NCBI GenBank assembly: GCA_946479075.1
Contig: CAMLDT010000212.1
Span: 1-5,897 of the forward strand
Reading direction: 5' to 3'
DNA from: an uncultured Polaromonas sp.
Lineage (GTDB): Bacteria > Pseudomonadota > Gammaproteobacteria > Burkholderiales > Burkholderiaceae
DNA: 5,897 nt
The notes below the pieces were generated by a model that worked only from the letters and a program-made list of their open reading frames with translations, was not told where the DNA came from and did no database searches. The translations under genes were made by a program, and so were the position numbers. Below, piece after piece: positions 1 to 5,897 of the stretch. Position 1 is the first letter of the stretch, and each line of letters begins with the position of its first letter.

Positions 1-1359
1 CTTGTAGTCGAGCATGCGCACCAGCGTCTGCATGTGGCCCTGCGGCTGCATGTTGGCACCCATGACACCGTAAGACATCACCGGCTGGCCGTCTTTGGTG
101 AGGAAGGCCGGGATGATGGTGTGGAAAGGCCGCTTGCCCGGTGCCACCTGGTTGGCGCCTTGCTGCAGGCTGAAGGCATGGCCGCGGTTTTGCAGGCTGA
201 TGCCGAACTCCGGCTCGACGCAGCCCGAGCCGAAGCCCATGTAATTGCTCTGGATGAAACTGACCATCATGCCGTCCTCGTCGGCGGCAGTCAGGTAAAT
301 CGTGCCACCCTTGACCGGGTTGCCGGCACCGAAGTCCTGGGCTTTTTTCATGTCGATGAGTTTGGCACGGGAAGCGAGGTAGGCGTCATCGAGCATTTGA
401 TCGACAGTCACCGCCATCGACGATGGCTCGGCCACGTATTGGTAGACATCGGCAAAGGCCAGCTTCATGGCCTCGATCTGCAGGTGCTGCGAATCCACGC
501 CGTCGACTGCCAGGCCGGCCACGTCGAACTTGTCGAGGATGCCCAGCGCGATCAGCGCGGCAATGCCCTGGCCGTTGGGCGGGATCTCGTGCAGGGTGTA
601 GCCGCGGTAGTCCTTGCCGATGGGTGTGACCCACTCGGGTTGGTAGTTTTCAAAGTCTTTCGCGGTGAGGCTGCCGCCGTTCTGCGCGGAAAATTTTTCG
701 ATGGCACGGGCGATCTCGCCGCCGTAGTAGGCCGAGCCCTTGCTCGCTGCAATCGCGCGCAAGGCTTTGCCGGCCGCCTTGAACTGGAACAGCTCGCCGA
801 CGTTCGGCGCGCGGCCCCAGGGCAGGAAGGACTGGGCAAACCCCGGCTGGCCCTTGAGCTCATCGGTAGCCGCTGCCCACTTCTGCTGCACCACCGGCGG
901 CAGCAGGTAACCGCGCTCGGCGATCTCGATGGCCGGCTCCATCAGGTCGGCAAAGGGCAGCTTGCCAAAACGCTCGCTCATCGCGACCCAGCTCGCCACG
1001 GCGCCCGGCACCGTCACCGAGTCCAGGCCGCGCTTGGGCGGCGCGGTGTCGCCCGCGCCATATTTCTTCTTGAAGTACTCCGGCGTCCAGCTCTGCGGCG
1101 CGCGACCGGAGGCGTTCAGACCGTGCAGCGCCTTGCCGTCCCAGATCAGGCCGAAGGCATCACTGCCCAGGCCATTGCTGACCGGCTCGACGATGGTCAT
1201 CGCGGCGGCCGCGGCGATGGCCGCATCCACCGCATTGCCGCCCTTGAGCAGCATGCGCAGGCCGGCCTGTGCGCCCAGAGGATGGGAGGTGGACACCACA
1301 TTGCGTGCGAACAGCGGCAGGCGGGTGGACGAATAGGGGTTGTCGTAGTTGAAGTTCAT
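1..1359 (-). CDS. Gamma-glutamyltransferase-family Ntn-hydrolase (C-terminus cut by window edge)
   Basis: The frame encodes 453 residues and is still open at base 1. Family members are usually about 530 residues, so roughly the last 75 are missing. The ATG at 1359 is the first possible start because an in-frame TGA lies at 1365-1363; the ribosome-binding site is weak. No signal peptide is seen, suggesting a cytoplasmic enzyme, unlike periplasmic E. coli GGT. Motifs in order are NGLGSDAF (62-69), SGRAP (84-88), VPGAV (117-121), GGTIYLTAADEDG (351-363), QSNYMGFGSG (370-379), GKRPFHTIIP (408-417) and GVMGANMQPQGH (431-442). Thr353 aligns with the family's self-cleavage and catalytic threonine, so the proenzyme should split into a large and a small subunit. 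The lid loop of E. coli GGT is absent. Several gamma-glutamyl-binding positions differ (see findings), so the substrate is uncertain: a gamma-glutamyl compound, another amide (as in HpxW-like oxamate amidohydrolases) or an acyl group. The gene follows tctC by 68 bases. The family call is firm; the reaction is not. Confidence 0.9.
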   Translation of the reverse strand, partial: MNFNYDNPYSSTRLPLFARNVVSTSHPLGAQAGLRMLLKGGNAVDAAIAAAAAMTIVEPVSNGLGSDAFGLIWDGKALHGLNASGRAPQSWTPEYFKKKYGAGDTAPPKRGLDSVTVPGAVASWVAMSERFGKLPFADLMEPAIEIAERGYLLPPVVQQKWAAATDELKGQPGFAQSFLPWGRAPNVGELFQFKAAGKALRAIAASKGSAYYGGEIARAIEKFSAQNGGSLTAKDFENYQPEWVTPIGKDYRGYTLHEIPPNGQGIAALIALGILDKFDVAGLAVDGVDSQHLQIEAMKLAFADVYQYVAEPSSMAVTVDQMLDDAYLASRAKLIDMKKAQDFGAGNPVKGGTIYLTAADEDGMMVSFIQSNYMGFGSGCVEPEFGISLQNRGHAFSLQQGANQVAPGKRPFHTIIPAFLTKDGQPVMSYGVMGANMQPQGHMQTLVRMLDYK

Positions 1360-1427
1360 GGCTCACTCAGAAAATGAAAAGCGTCGGCGGGTGCCTGGGC
1401 CTCCGGCAGGAAAACGGTGCTGAAAGT

Positions 1428-2417
1428 TCAGTCCGTGGTGATCTTGCGCTCGGCAATGATTTTTTTCCACTTGGCGTTGTCGGTCCGGACCATCGCCGCA
1501 AAAGCCTGAGGCGTGCCCCCCGTGGGCTCCGCACCCAGGCGGGCAAAACGCTCCTTCACATCAGGGTCTGCCAGCGCCGCGTTGAGCGCCTGGTTGACCC
1601 GCGCCGTGAGTTCGGCATTCAGGCCCCGTGGGCCATACACGCCAAACCAGGTCACTGACTCAAAACCCGGCAACACTTCGGAAACCGCCGGCAAATCAGG
1701 CGCAAGCGCGGTGCGCTTGAGGCTGGTCACGGCCAGCGCACGCAGCTTGCCATCCCTGACATGCGGCATGCCGGTGACAAACGAATCGAACAACACGTCG
1801 AGCTTGCCGCTGATCAGGTCCGGCATGGCCAGCGCCGTCCCGCGGTAAGGGATGTGCAGGATGAAGGTGCCCGACTGCGCCTTGAAGTACTCGGTGGTCA
1901 GGTGCACGATGGTGCCGTTGCCGCTGGACGCGTAGTTCAGGCGCCCGGGATTCTTGCGCGCATGCGCGATGAACTCCTGCATGGTCCGGGCCGGCGAGGT
2001 CGTGGGCACCAGAACCACGTTGGGCGAACTCGCCACGTAGGCAATGGGCGTGAAATCGGTCTCGGCGTTGTAGGGGATTTTCGGGTTGATGGCCGGCCCG
2101 ATGCTGTGGGTGCTGGAGGTGGCCAGCAGCAGCGTGTAACCATCCGGCGTGGCCTTGGACGCCGCATCCGCGCCAATCGTGCCGCCGGCGCCGGGCCGGT
2201 TGTCCACCACCACGGTCTGGCCAATTTTTTCACCGAGCTTTTGCGACAGCGCACGCGCCAGGATGTCGGTGGCACCACCCGCTGGAAACGGCACGATCAT
2301 GCGTATCGGCTTGACGGGGTAGGCTGCGCTGCCGGTGGCTGGCGCTGCCGTTTGCGCCAGCGCGGGGAAAGCTGCAGCAAGCAGCCATGCGGCAAGAACA
2401 GTATGTGTACGTTTCAT
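1428..2417 (-). CDS. tctC: TTT-family periplasmic solute-binding receptor (TctC/Bug)
   Basis: This 329-residue protein is the extracytoplasmic receptor of a tripartite tricarboxylate transporter. In the family, such receptors bind a carboxylate and hand it to the TctA/TctB membrane pair. Residues 1-21 form a classic signal peptide: Lys2-Arg3, a hydrophobic core and ALA before a likely cut at Gln22. The mature protein opens with the Bug signature: YPVKPIRMIVPFPAGGATD (33-51), then NRPGAGGTIGAD (73-84) and PDGYTLLLATSSTH (91-104). The length is typical. The start at 2417 was chosen because the signal peptide begins there; the frame is open back to 2486, but those 23 residues are charged, unlike a signal peptide, and run to the edge of the terminator hairpin. 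No clear Shine-Dalgarno precedes the ATG. The gene lies beyond the terminator after tctA, so it probably has its own promoter, and 68 bases before the GGT-like gene. The ligand cannot be read from sequence; Bug proteins bind citrate, glutamate, aspartate, nicotinate and others. Confidence 0.95.
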   Translation of the reverse strand: MKRTHTVLAAWLLAAAFPALAQTAAPATGSAAYPVKPIRMIVPFPAGGATDILARALSQKLGEKIGQTVVVDNRPGAGGTIGADAASKATPDGYTLLLATSSTHSIGPAINPKIPYNAETDFTPIAYVASSPNVVLVPTTSPARTMQEFIAHARKNPGRLNYASSGNGTIVHLTTEYFKAQSGTFILHIPYRGTALAMPDLISGKLDVLFDSFVTGMPHVRDGKLRALAVTSLKRTALAPDLPAVSEVLPGFESVTWFGVYGPRGLNAELTARVNQALNAALADPDVKERFARLGAEPTGGTPQAFAAMVRTDNAKWKKIIAERKITTD

Positions 2418-2449
2418 CGAAGGGATTGTGAACGATTTTGTGGCTCGCC

Positions 2450-2486
2450 GTGCAGCCGGGAAGGCTGCCGGCGCCGGGCGCTGCAC
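2450..2486 (-). promoter_or_regulatory. GC-rich structured leader upstream of tctC
   Basis: Three overlapping symmetries lie between the tctBA terminator and tctC. GTGCAGC (2450-2456) pairs with GCTGCAC (2480-2486). GCAGCC (2452-2457) pairs with GGCTGC (2463-2468) across a 5-base loop. CCGGCGCCGG (2468-2477) is a palindrome. The first two pairings share bases 2452-2456 and so exclude each other. No good -35/-10 pair was found here; CACAAT just upstream of the ATG is a poor -10 at best. The leader's role is unknown, and chance folding in GC-rich DNA is a real alternative. Confidence 0.35.
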
Positions 2487-2487
2487 G

Positions 2488-2517
2488 CAAAAAAGGCGCC
2501 CGCAGGCGCCTTTTTTG
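2488..2517 (-). terminator. Intrinsic terminator of the tctBA unit
   Basis: A perfect inverted repeat consists of C plus six A and GGCGCC (2488-2500), a CGCA loop (2501-2504), then GGCGCC plus six T and G (2505-2517). On the minus strand it reads as a GC stem followed by six U, starting 13 bases after the tctA stop. Because the A and T runs are symmetrical it could also stop plus-strand transcription, though no plus-strand gene was recognised. It separates tctBA from tctC. Confidence 0.9.
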
Positions 2518-2530
2518 GGTCATACCGGGA

Positions 2531-4042
2531 TCAGTCCTCGACGAAGGCTTCTTCCCGTTTGTTCTTCACGGACGGCAGGAGCACGATCACCAGCAACAGC
2601 ACGCCCGCTGCGAGCAGACCTGCGGAGATCGGACGCGTCACAAACACGCTCCAGTCGCCGCGCGACAGCAGCAGCGCCCGGCGCAGGTTTTCTTCCATCA
2701 TGGGGCCGAGGATGAAACCCAGCAACAGGGGAGCAGGCTCGGTACCGAGTTTGATGAAGATGTAACCGATCACACCAAAAATCGCCACCATCCAGATATC
2801 CCAGGTGTTGTTGTTGGTGGAATACACACCAATCGCGCAGAACAGCACGATGGCAGGAAACAGGAAGCGATAGGGCACGGTCAGCAACTTGATCCAGATG
2901 CCGATCAGCGGCAGGTTCAGGATCACCAGCATGGCGTTGCCGATCCACATCGAGGCAATCAGGCCCCAGAACAGTTCCGGGTTGCTGGTCATGACCTGCG
3001 GACCGGGCTGGATGTTGTGGATGGTCATGGCACCGACCATCAGCGCCATCACGGCGTTGGGCGGGATACCCAGTGTGAGCAGCGGGATGAAGGAGGTCTG
3101 CGCACCGGCGTTGTTGGCCGACTCGGGGCCGGCGACACCGCGGATATTGCCCTGGCCGAAGGGGACTTCGCCCGGCTTGATCTTGATCTTCTTTTCCACG
3201 GTATAGGCTGCAAAGGCCGCCAGCAGGGCGCCACCGCCGGGCAGGATACCGAGGGACGAACCCAGGGCCGTACCGCGCAGCACAGCAGGGATCATGTCCT
3301 TGAAGTCCTGCTTGGTCGGGAACAGCCCGGTCACGTTGGCGGTGAACACCTCACGCTCGTGCTCCGGCTGCGAAAGGTTGCTGATGATCTCGCCGTAGCC
3401 GAACACGCCCATGGCAATCACGATGAAACCAATGCCGTCCGTCAGTTCGGGAATATCGAAGCTGAAACGCGCCACGCCGGAGTTCACGTCGGTGCCGATC
3501 AGGCCCAGCAGCAGGCCCAGCACAATCATGCCCACCGCTTTCAGCAGGGAACCGGAGGCCAGCACCACGGCGCCGATCAGGCCCAGCACCATCAGCGAAA
3601 AATATTCGGCCGGGCCGAACTTGAAGGCCAGTTCCGTCAATGGGGGCGCAAAGGCCGCCAGGATCAACGTGCCAACGCTACCGGCGAAAAACGAACCCAG
3701 CCCGGCAGCCGCCAGCGCGGGCCCCGCCCGGCCCTTGCGGGCCATCTGGTAACCGTCGATACAGGTCACCACGGACGAAGACTCGCCCGGCAAGTTGACC
3801 AGAATGGCCGTGGTCGAGCCACCGTACTGGGCGCCGTAATAAATACCCGCCAGCATGATCAGCGCAGAGACCGGGGGCAAGGCATAGGTGGCGGGCAACA
3901 GCATCGCGATGGTGGCCACCGGACCGATGCCCGGCAACACGCCAATCAGGGTTCCCAGGACACAGCCGGCGAAGGCATAAAGCAGGTTGATCGGCGTGAA
4001 AGCCACGCCAAAACCCAGCGACAGATTTGCAATCAGATCCAT
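2531..4042 (-). CDS. tctA: TTT-family large membrane subunit (TctA)
   Basis: This 503-residue inner-membrane protein is the large, transport-forming subunit of a tripartite tricarboxylate transporter, which in characterised systems uses an ion gradient to move carboxylates delivered by TctC. It is hydrophobic almost throughout, with roughly ten to twelve membrane segments. Conserved family motifs are GVLPGIGP (34-41), GIYYGAQYGGSTTAI (66-80) followed by LVNLPGE (81-87), GILPGGGALLAAF (265-277), and GPESANNAGAQTSF (305-318) leading into LGIPPN (324-329). The LPGIG and LPGGG loops, and the paired GGSTTA and NAGAQT loops, suggest two related halves. Length is normal and the frame intact, ending with a charged tail (493-503). 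The start has AAGGA six bases upstream, made partly from the tctB stop codon, so the two genes are translationally close (9 bases apart). Transcription should end at the hairpin 13 bases after the stop. The family call is very secure; the substrate is unknown. Confidence 0.97.
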   Translation of the reverse strand: MDLIANLSLGFGVAFTPINLLYAFAGCVLGTLIGVLPGIGPVATIAMLLPATYALPPVSALIMLAGIYYGAQYGGSTTAILVNLPGESSSVVTCIDGYQMARKGRAGPALAAAGLGSFFAGSVGTLILAAFAPPLTELAFKFGPAEYFSLMVLGLIGAVVLASGSLLKAVGMIVLGLLLGLIGTDVNSGVARFSFDIPELTDGIGFIVIAMGVFGYGEIISNLSQPEHEREVFTANVTGLFPTKQDFKDMIPAVLRGTALGSSLGILPGGGALLAAFAAYTVEKKIKIKPGEVPFGQGNIRGVAGPESANNAGAQTSFIPLLTLGIPPNAVMALMVGAMTIHNIQPGPQVMTSNPELFWGLIASMWIGNAMLVILNLPLIGIWIKLLTVPYRFLFPAIVLFCAIGVYSTNNNTWDIWMVAIFGVIGYIFIKLGTEPAPLLLGFILGPMMEENLRRALLLSRGDWSVFVTRPISAGLLAAGVLLLVIVLLPSVKNKREEAFVED

Positions 4043-4048
4043 TTTTTT

Positions 4049-4053
4049 TCCTT
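4049..4053 (-). promoter_or_regulatory. Shine-Dalgarno of tctA overlapping the tctB stop
   Basis: On the minus strand the tctB stop and the tctA site merge as TAAGGA followed by an A run and the ATG. AAGGA ends six bases before the start. Sharing the stop codon bases suggests that ribosomes finishing tctB can reinitiate on tctA, which would keep the two subunits in balance; the coupling itself is inferred. Confidence 0.75.
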
Positions 4054-4540
4054 AGCCGGTGATGAACGAAGGCCACACCGGGAACTGCAGCTTCAGCGCC
4101 AGGACAAAGGCCAGGTAGCTGCCGACGGCCAGAATGGTTGCCAGAATAAAAGTGGTTTTGACCTTCCATCCGGGCTCCGCCATGCTGGCGACAAAGGTCA
4201 GCGCGTAAATGGCGACGATCATGCCGAATGCAGGAATACCGAGCGCGGGAACACCGGCCAGCAGGACACCGAAGATCAGGTTGGCAGCAATGATGAAAAA
4301 CAGCGGCTTCCAGGCCCACTTGCCGATCTTGTCGCCGCCTTCGGTTTCAACCACCATCGCCTTGAAGGTGATCACTGCGCCAATGAGCGCCATGAGCACG
4401 CCCAGCAGCAAGGGGAAATACCCCGGCCCCATGCGCGCGCCGGTGCCCACGTTGTAAGTCGTGGCCCCCCAGGCGAACGCAATGCCGACACCCATGAACA
4501 TGAGTCCGGCAAAAAAGTCCTTCTGACTTTTGATATTCAC
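4052..4540 (-). CDS. tctB: TTT-family small membrane subunit (TctB)
   Basis: This 162-residue protein is the small, poorly conserved membrane subunit that partners TctA in tripartite tricarboxylate transporters. Hydrophobic stretches lie at about residues 9-25, 41-59, 79-96, 99-119 and 129-149, giving four or five membrane segments. The N-terminal part (IKSQKDFFAGLMF, 3-15) and RMGPGYFPLLLG (36-47) are typical of TctB. The GTG at 4540 is preferred as the start because AGGAGA lies seven bases upstream and because homologues, from memory, begin close to the IKSQKDFF block. An in-frame ATG at 4618 would add 26 polar residues not expected in the family and has no comparable ribosome-binding site. 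The gene is first in a tctB-tctA unit. In Salmonella the order is tctC-tctB-tctA; here the receptor comes last, after a terminator. Confidence 0.92.
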   Translation of the reverse strand: MNIKSQKDFFAGLMFMGVGIAFAWGATTYNVGTGARMGPGYFPLLLGVLMALIGAVITFKAMVVETEGGDKIGKWAWKPLFFIIAANLIFGVLLAGVPALGIPAFGMIVAIYALTFVASMAEPGWKVKTTFILATILAVGSYLAFVLALKLQFPVWPSFITG

Positions 4541-4547
4541 AGTGGAG

Positions 4548-4553
4548 TCTCCT
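4548..4553 (-). promoter_or_regulatory. Shine-Dalgarno deciding the GTG start of tctB
   Basis: AGGAGA on the minus strand sits seven bases before the GTG at 4540. It is the best ribosome-binding site in the window and the main reason for choosing GTG over the upstream ATG at 4618. Confidence 0.8.
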
Positions 4554-4583
4554 GTAGTCGATATATTGGATCGCTGGATTGTG

Positions 4584-4599
4584 CATGGGATCACCCATG
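4584..4599. repeat. Inverted repeat upstream of tctB, possible operator
   Basis: CATGGG (4584-4589) and CCCATG (4594-4599) are perfect 6-base arms around ATCA, 44 bases upstream of the tctB start. In the intergenic region before a transporter unit, such a dyad could be a regulator-binding site or a short leader hairpin. No regulator gene is present in the window to match it to, and symmetry does not extend beyond six bases, so the function is a guess. Confidence 0.35.
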
Positions 4600-4632
4600 A
4601 CCGGAATGTGGCTTTCACTTACGCAAAAAAGC

Positions 4633-4648
4633 AGCAGAAAAAGCACCA
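4633..4648 (-). promoter_or_regulatory. Weak sigma-54-like -24/-12 candidate for tctBA
   Basis: On the minus strand TGGTGCTTTTTCTGCT has the GG-N10-GC spacing of -24/-12 promoters and matches TGG, C and TGCT of the consensus, but it misses other bases. It would start transcription near 4622, leaving a leader of about 80 bases before tctB. No convincing sigma-70 pair was found in this 160-base gap. The match lies in a T-rich, low-complexity stretch, and chance is a serious alternative. Confidence 0.2.
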
Positions 4649-4670
4649 AAACAACGCAAATATACGGACA

Positions 4671-4686
4671 TGTCGCGGCGGCGACA
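4671..4686 (-). terminator. Possible weak terminator after the GspE-like gene
   Basis: TGTCGC (4671-4676), a GGCG loop and GCGACA (4681-4686) form a perfect 6-base-pair, GC-rich hairpin 14 bases after the stop codon. On the minus strand the following bases are only moderately T-rich, without an immediate U run. It may therefore be a weak or factor-assisted terminator, or only a stabilising hairpin on the mRNA end. Confidence 0.4.
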
Positions 4687-4700
4687 GGGACAAGCCAGCC

Positions 4701-5897
4701 TCAGGCCATGGGCGGCGTGGTGGAAAGAATTTCCTCGATGGTGGTGACGCCTTCGGCCACCTTCAGCGCACCTGCCAGGCGCAATGGCCGCATGCCGTCG
4801 CCCACCGCCTGGCGCCGCAGCGCGTCGATGTTGGGCTCACGCGTCACCTTGTCCTTGAAGGCTTCGGTCACCGTCAGCAGCTCGTAGAGACCCATGCGGC
4901 CCATGAACCCGGTCATGCGGCAATCGACACATCCCACCGGCTTGTACGGCTGGTAGCCGCCGTTGATCTGCCAGGGCTTGACGATTTCGGCCAGCGCTTC
5001 GCGCGAGCTGCCTTCGTCTTTCTCACGGCACTGCACACACAGGGTGCGCACCAGGCGCTGCGCCAGCACCCCCAGCAAGGTCGCATTGATCAGGTAGGAA
5101 GGCACGCCGAGCTCCATCAGGCGTGACACTGCCGAGGGCGCATCGTTGGTGTGCAGGGTGCTGAACACCAGATGCCCGGTCAACGCGGCCTGTACCGCCA
5201 TCTCGGCGGTCTGCAGATCGCGGATCTCGCCGACCATGATGATGTCCGGGTCCTGCCGCATCAGGGCGCGCAGGCCTTCCGGGAAATCAAAGTCCAGATG
5301 CGCCTGCACCTGCGTCTGGTTGAAGGCCGGCTCGATCATCTCGATCGGGTCTTCGATGGTGCTGACGTTCACCTCTTCGGTGGCGATGCGTTTGAGTGTG
5401 GAATACAGCGTGGTGGTCTTGCCCGAACCGGTGGGGCCGGTGACCAGCACAATGCCGTGGGGCCGCTGCACCAGCTGCTCCCAGCGCGCCGCGTCGTGTT
5501 GCGAAAAACCCAGCGCATCCAGGTCCTTGACAGTGGTGTCGGGGTCAAAGATCCGCATCACCATTTTTTCGCCGAAGGCCGTCGGCAGGGTGGACAGCCG
5601 CATTTCGACCTCGTCGCCGCGCGGGTTGCGGGTCTTGATGCGGCCGTCCTGTGGGCGGCGTTTTTCAACCACATCCATGCGGCCCAGCAGCTTGATGCGC
5701 GCCGTCATCGCGTTGTGCACACCCATGGGCAGCTGGTAGACCGGGTGCAACACCCCGTCGATGCGGAAACGGATCACGCCCTGGTCACGCCGCGGCTCCA
5801 GGTGGATGTCGCTGGCGCGCTGGTCAAAAGCGTATTGCCACAGCCAGTCCACCACCTGCACCACGCCCTGGTCGTTGGCGTCGAGCTGCTTGTTGCT
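4701..5897 (-). CDS. GspE/PulE/PilB-family secretion ATPase (N-terminus cut by window edge)
   Basis: 398 residues are visible and the frame is open to the last base, so the start lies outside the window; a GTG at 5864 is internal. These cytoplasmic hexameric ATPases drive pilus or pseudopilus assembly in type II secretion and type IV pilus systems. Numbering from the window edge, the N2-domain block RASDIHLEPRR comes first (about 27-37). Then follow the Walker A GPTGSGKTT (154-162), the Asp box STIEDPIE (179-186), the Walker B DPDIIMVGEIRD (216-227) and the His box HLVFSTLHTN (242-251). A C-X2-C-X32-C-X2-C zinc-binding knuckle uses Cys287, Cys290, Cys323 and Cys326, as in GspE and PilB. All catalytic motifs look intact. 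The missing N-terminal domain and upstream neighbours would decide between type II secretion, pilus and stand-alone forms. Downstream is tctB, not a gspF or pilC inner-membrane partner, so it is the last gene of its unit. Confidence 0.95.
   Translation of the reverse strand, partial: SNKQLDANDQGVVQVVDWLWQYAFDQRASDIHLEPRRDQGVIRFRIDGVLHPVYQLPMGVHNAMTARIKLLGRMDVVEKRRPQDGRIKTRNPRGDEVEMRLSTLPTAFGEKMVMRIFDPDTTVKDLDALGFSQHDAARWEQLVQRPHGIVLVTGPTGSGKTTTLYSTLKRIATEEVNVSTIEDPIEMIEPAFNQTQVQAHLDFDFPEGLRALMRQDPDIIMVGEIRDLQTAEMAVQAALTGHLVFSTLHTNDAPSAVSRLMELGVPSYLINATLLGVLAQRLVRTLCVQCREKDEGSSREALAEIVKPWQINGGYQPYKPVGCVDCRMTGFMGRMGLYELLTVTEAFKDKVTREPNIDALRRQAVGDGMRPLRLAGALKVAEGVTTIEEILSTTPPMA

Noticed and set aside
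34..1377. Plus-strand open frame of about 447 residues at the left edge
   Set aside because: It is antisense to the GGT-family gene, whose motifs are clear on the minus strand. The plus-strand product shows no recognisable family and an Arg/His/Gly-rich shadow composition.
1360..1427. Search for a terminator or promoter between tctC and the GGT-like gene
   Set aside because: No stem followed by a T run and no convincing -35/-10 pair was visible in these 68 bases.
2418..2486. Longer start for tctC at 2486
   Set aside because: It would put 23 Arg- and Pro-containing residues before a textbook signal peptide and begin beside the terminator hairpin.
1761..2765. Plus-strand frame of about 334 residues crossing tctC, the terminator and the tctA end
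   Set aside because: It reads through an intrinsic terminator and across two real genes on the opposite strand, with no recognisable product.
4040..4049. Run of eight A residues at the tctA start as a slippage or frameshift site
   Set aside because: Seven of the eight lie before the start codon and only the A of the ATG is coding, so slippage would not change the reading frame. It is better read as an A-rich spacer after the Shine-Dalgarno.
2438..4600. Plus-strand open frame of about 720 residues opposite tctA and tctB
   Set aside because: It is exactly antisense to two well-recognised membrane protein genes and rich in His, Gln, Arg and Asp, the usual mirror of hydrophobic codons in GC-rich DNA. 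No domain or ribosome-binding site was recognised.
4541..4618. Longer start for tctB at the ATG at 4618
   Set aside because: The added residues are unlike TctB N-termini, and the strong Shine-Dalgarno lies directly before the GTG at 4540, inside the supposed extension.
5862..5864. GTG as the start of the GspE-like gene
   Set aside because: The frame continues open to base 5897 with plausible family sequence, and the protein would lack its N-terminal domain; this is an edge truncation.

Overview
The window is about 62% GC and reads as ordinary chromosome of a betaproteobacterium. Burkholderiales is likely, and Comamonadaceae or a close relative is the best guess. This rests on the gene families, chiefly a Bug-type TctC receptor beside TctA and TctB, and on the GC-rich codon use. 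It has not been tested by a search. Every convincing gene lies on the minus strand, so transcription runs from high to low coordinates. The long plus-strand reading frames are antisense shadows.

In transcription order: (1) 5897-4701 is the C-terminal 398 residues of a GspE/PulE/PilB-type secretion ATPase, cut by the window edge and ending in a possible weak hairpin at 4671-4686. (2) 4700-4541 is a 160-base intergenic region with an inverted repeat, a weak sigma-54-like match and a strong Shine-Dalgarno. (3) 4540-4052 is tctB (GTG start) and 4042-2531 is tctA. They are 9 bases apart, and the tctA ribosome-binding site overlaps the tctB stop. (4) 2517-2488 is a strong, symmetrical intrinsic terminator. 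(5) 2417-1428 is tctC, the periplasmic receptor of the same transporter, preceded by a GC-rich leader that can fold in alternative ways. (6) 1359 to beyond base 1 is a gamma-glutamyltransferase-family Ntn-hydrolase without a signal peptide, cut at the window edge after 453 residues.

TctC, TctB and TctA together form a tripartite tricarboxylate transporter (TTT), a secondary uptake system for carboxylates in which TctC binds the ligand in the periplasm. The GGT-like enzyme 68 bases after tctC has no visible terminator between them. It could be co-transcribed and act on an imported compound in the cytoplasm. From a remembered alignment, it keeps the catalytic threonine but lacks several residues that bind the gamma-glutamyl group in E. 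coli GGT, so its substrate may be something else. No RNA genes, CRISPR arrays, insertion sequences or phage features were seen. I found no clearly novel system. The points worth a second look are the GGT-like enzyme's active site, the terminator splitting tctBA from tctC, and the structured leader.
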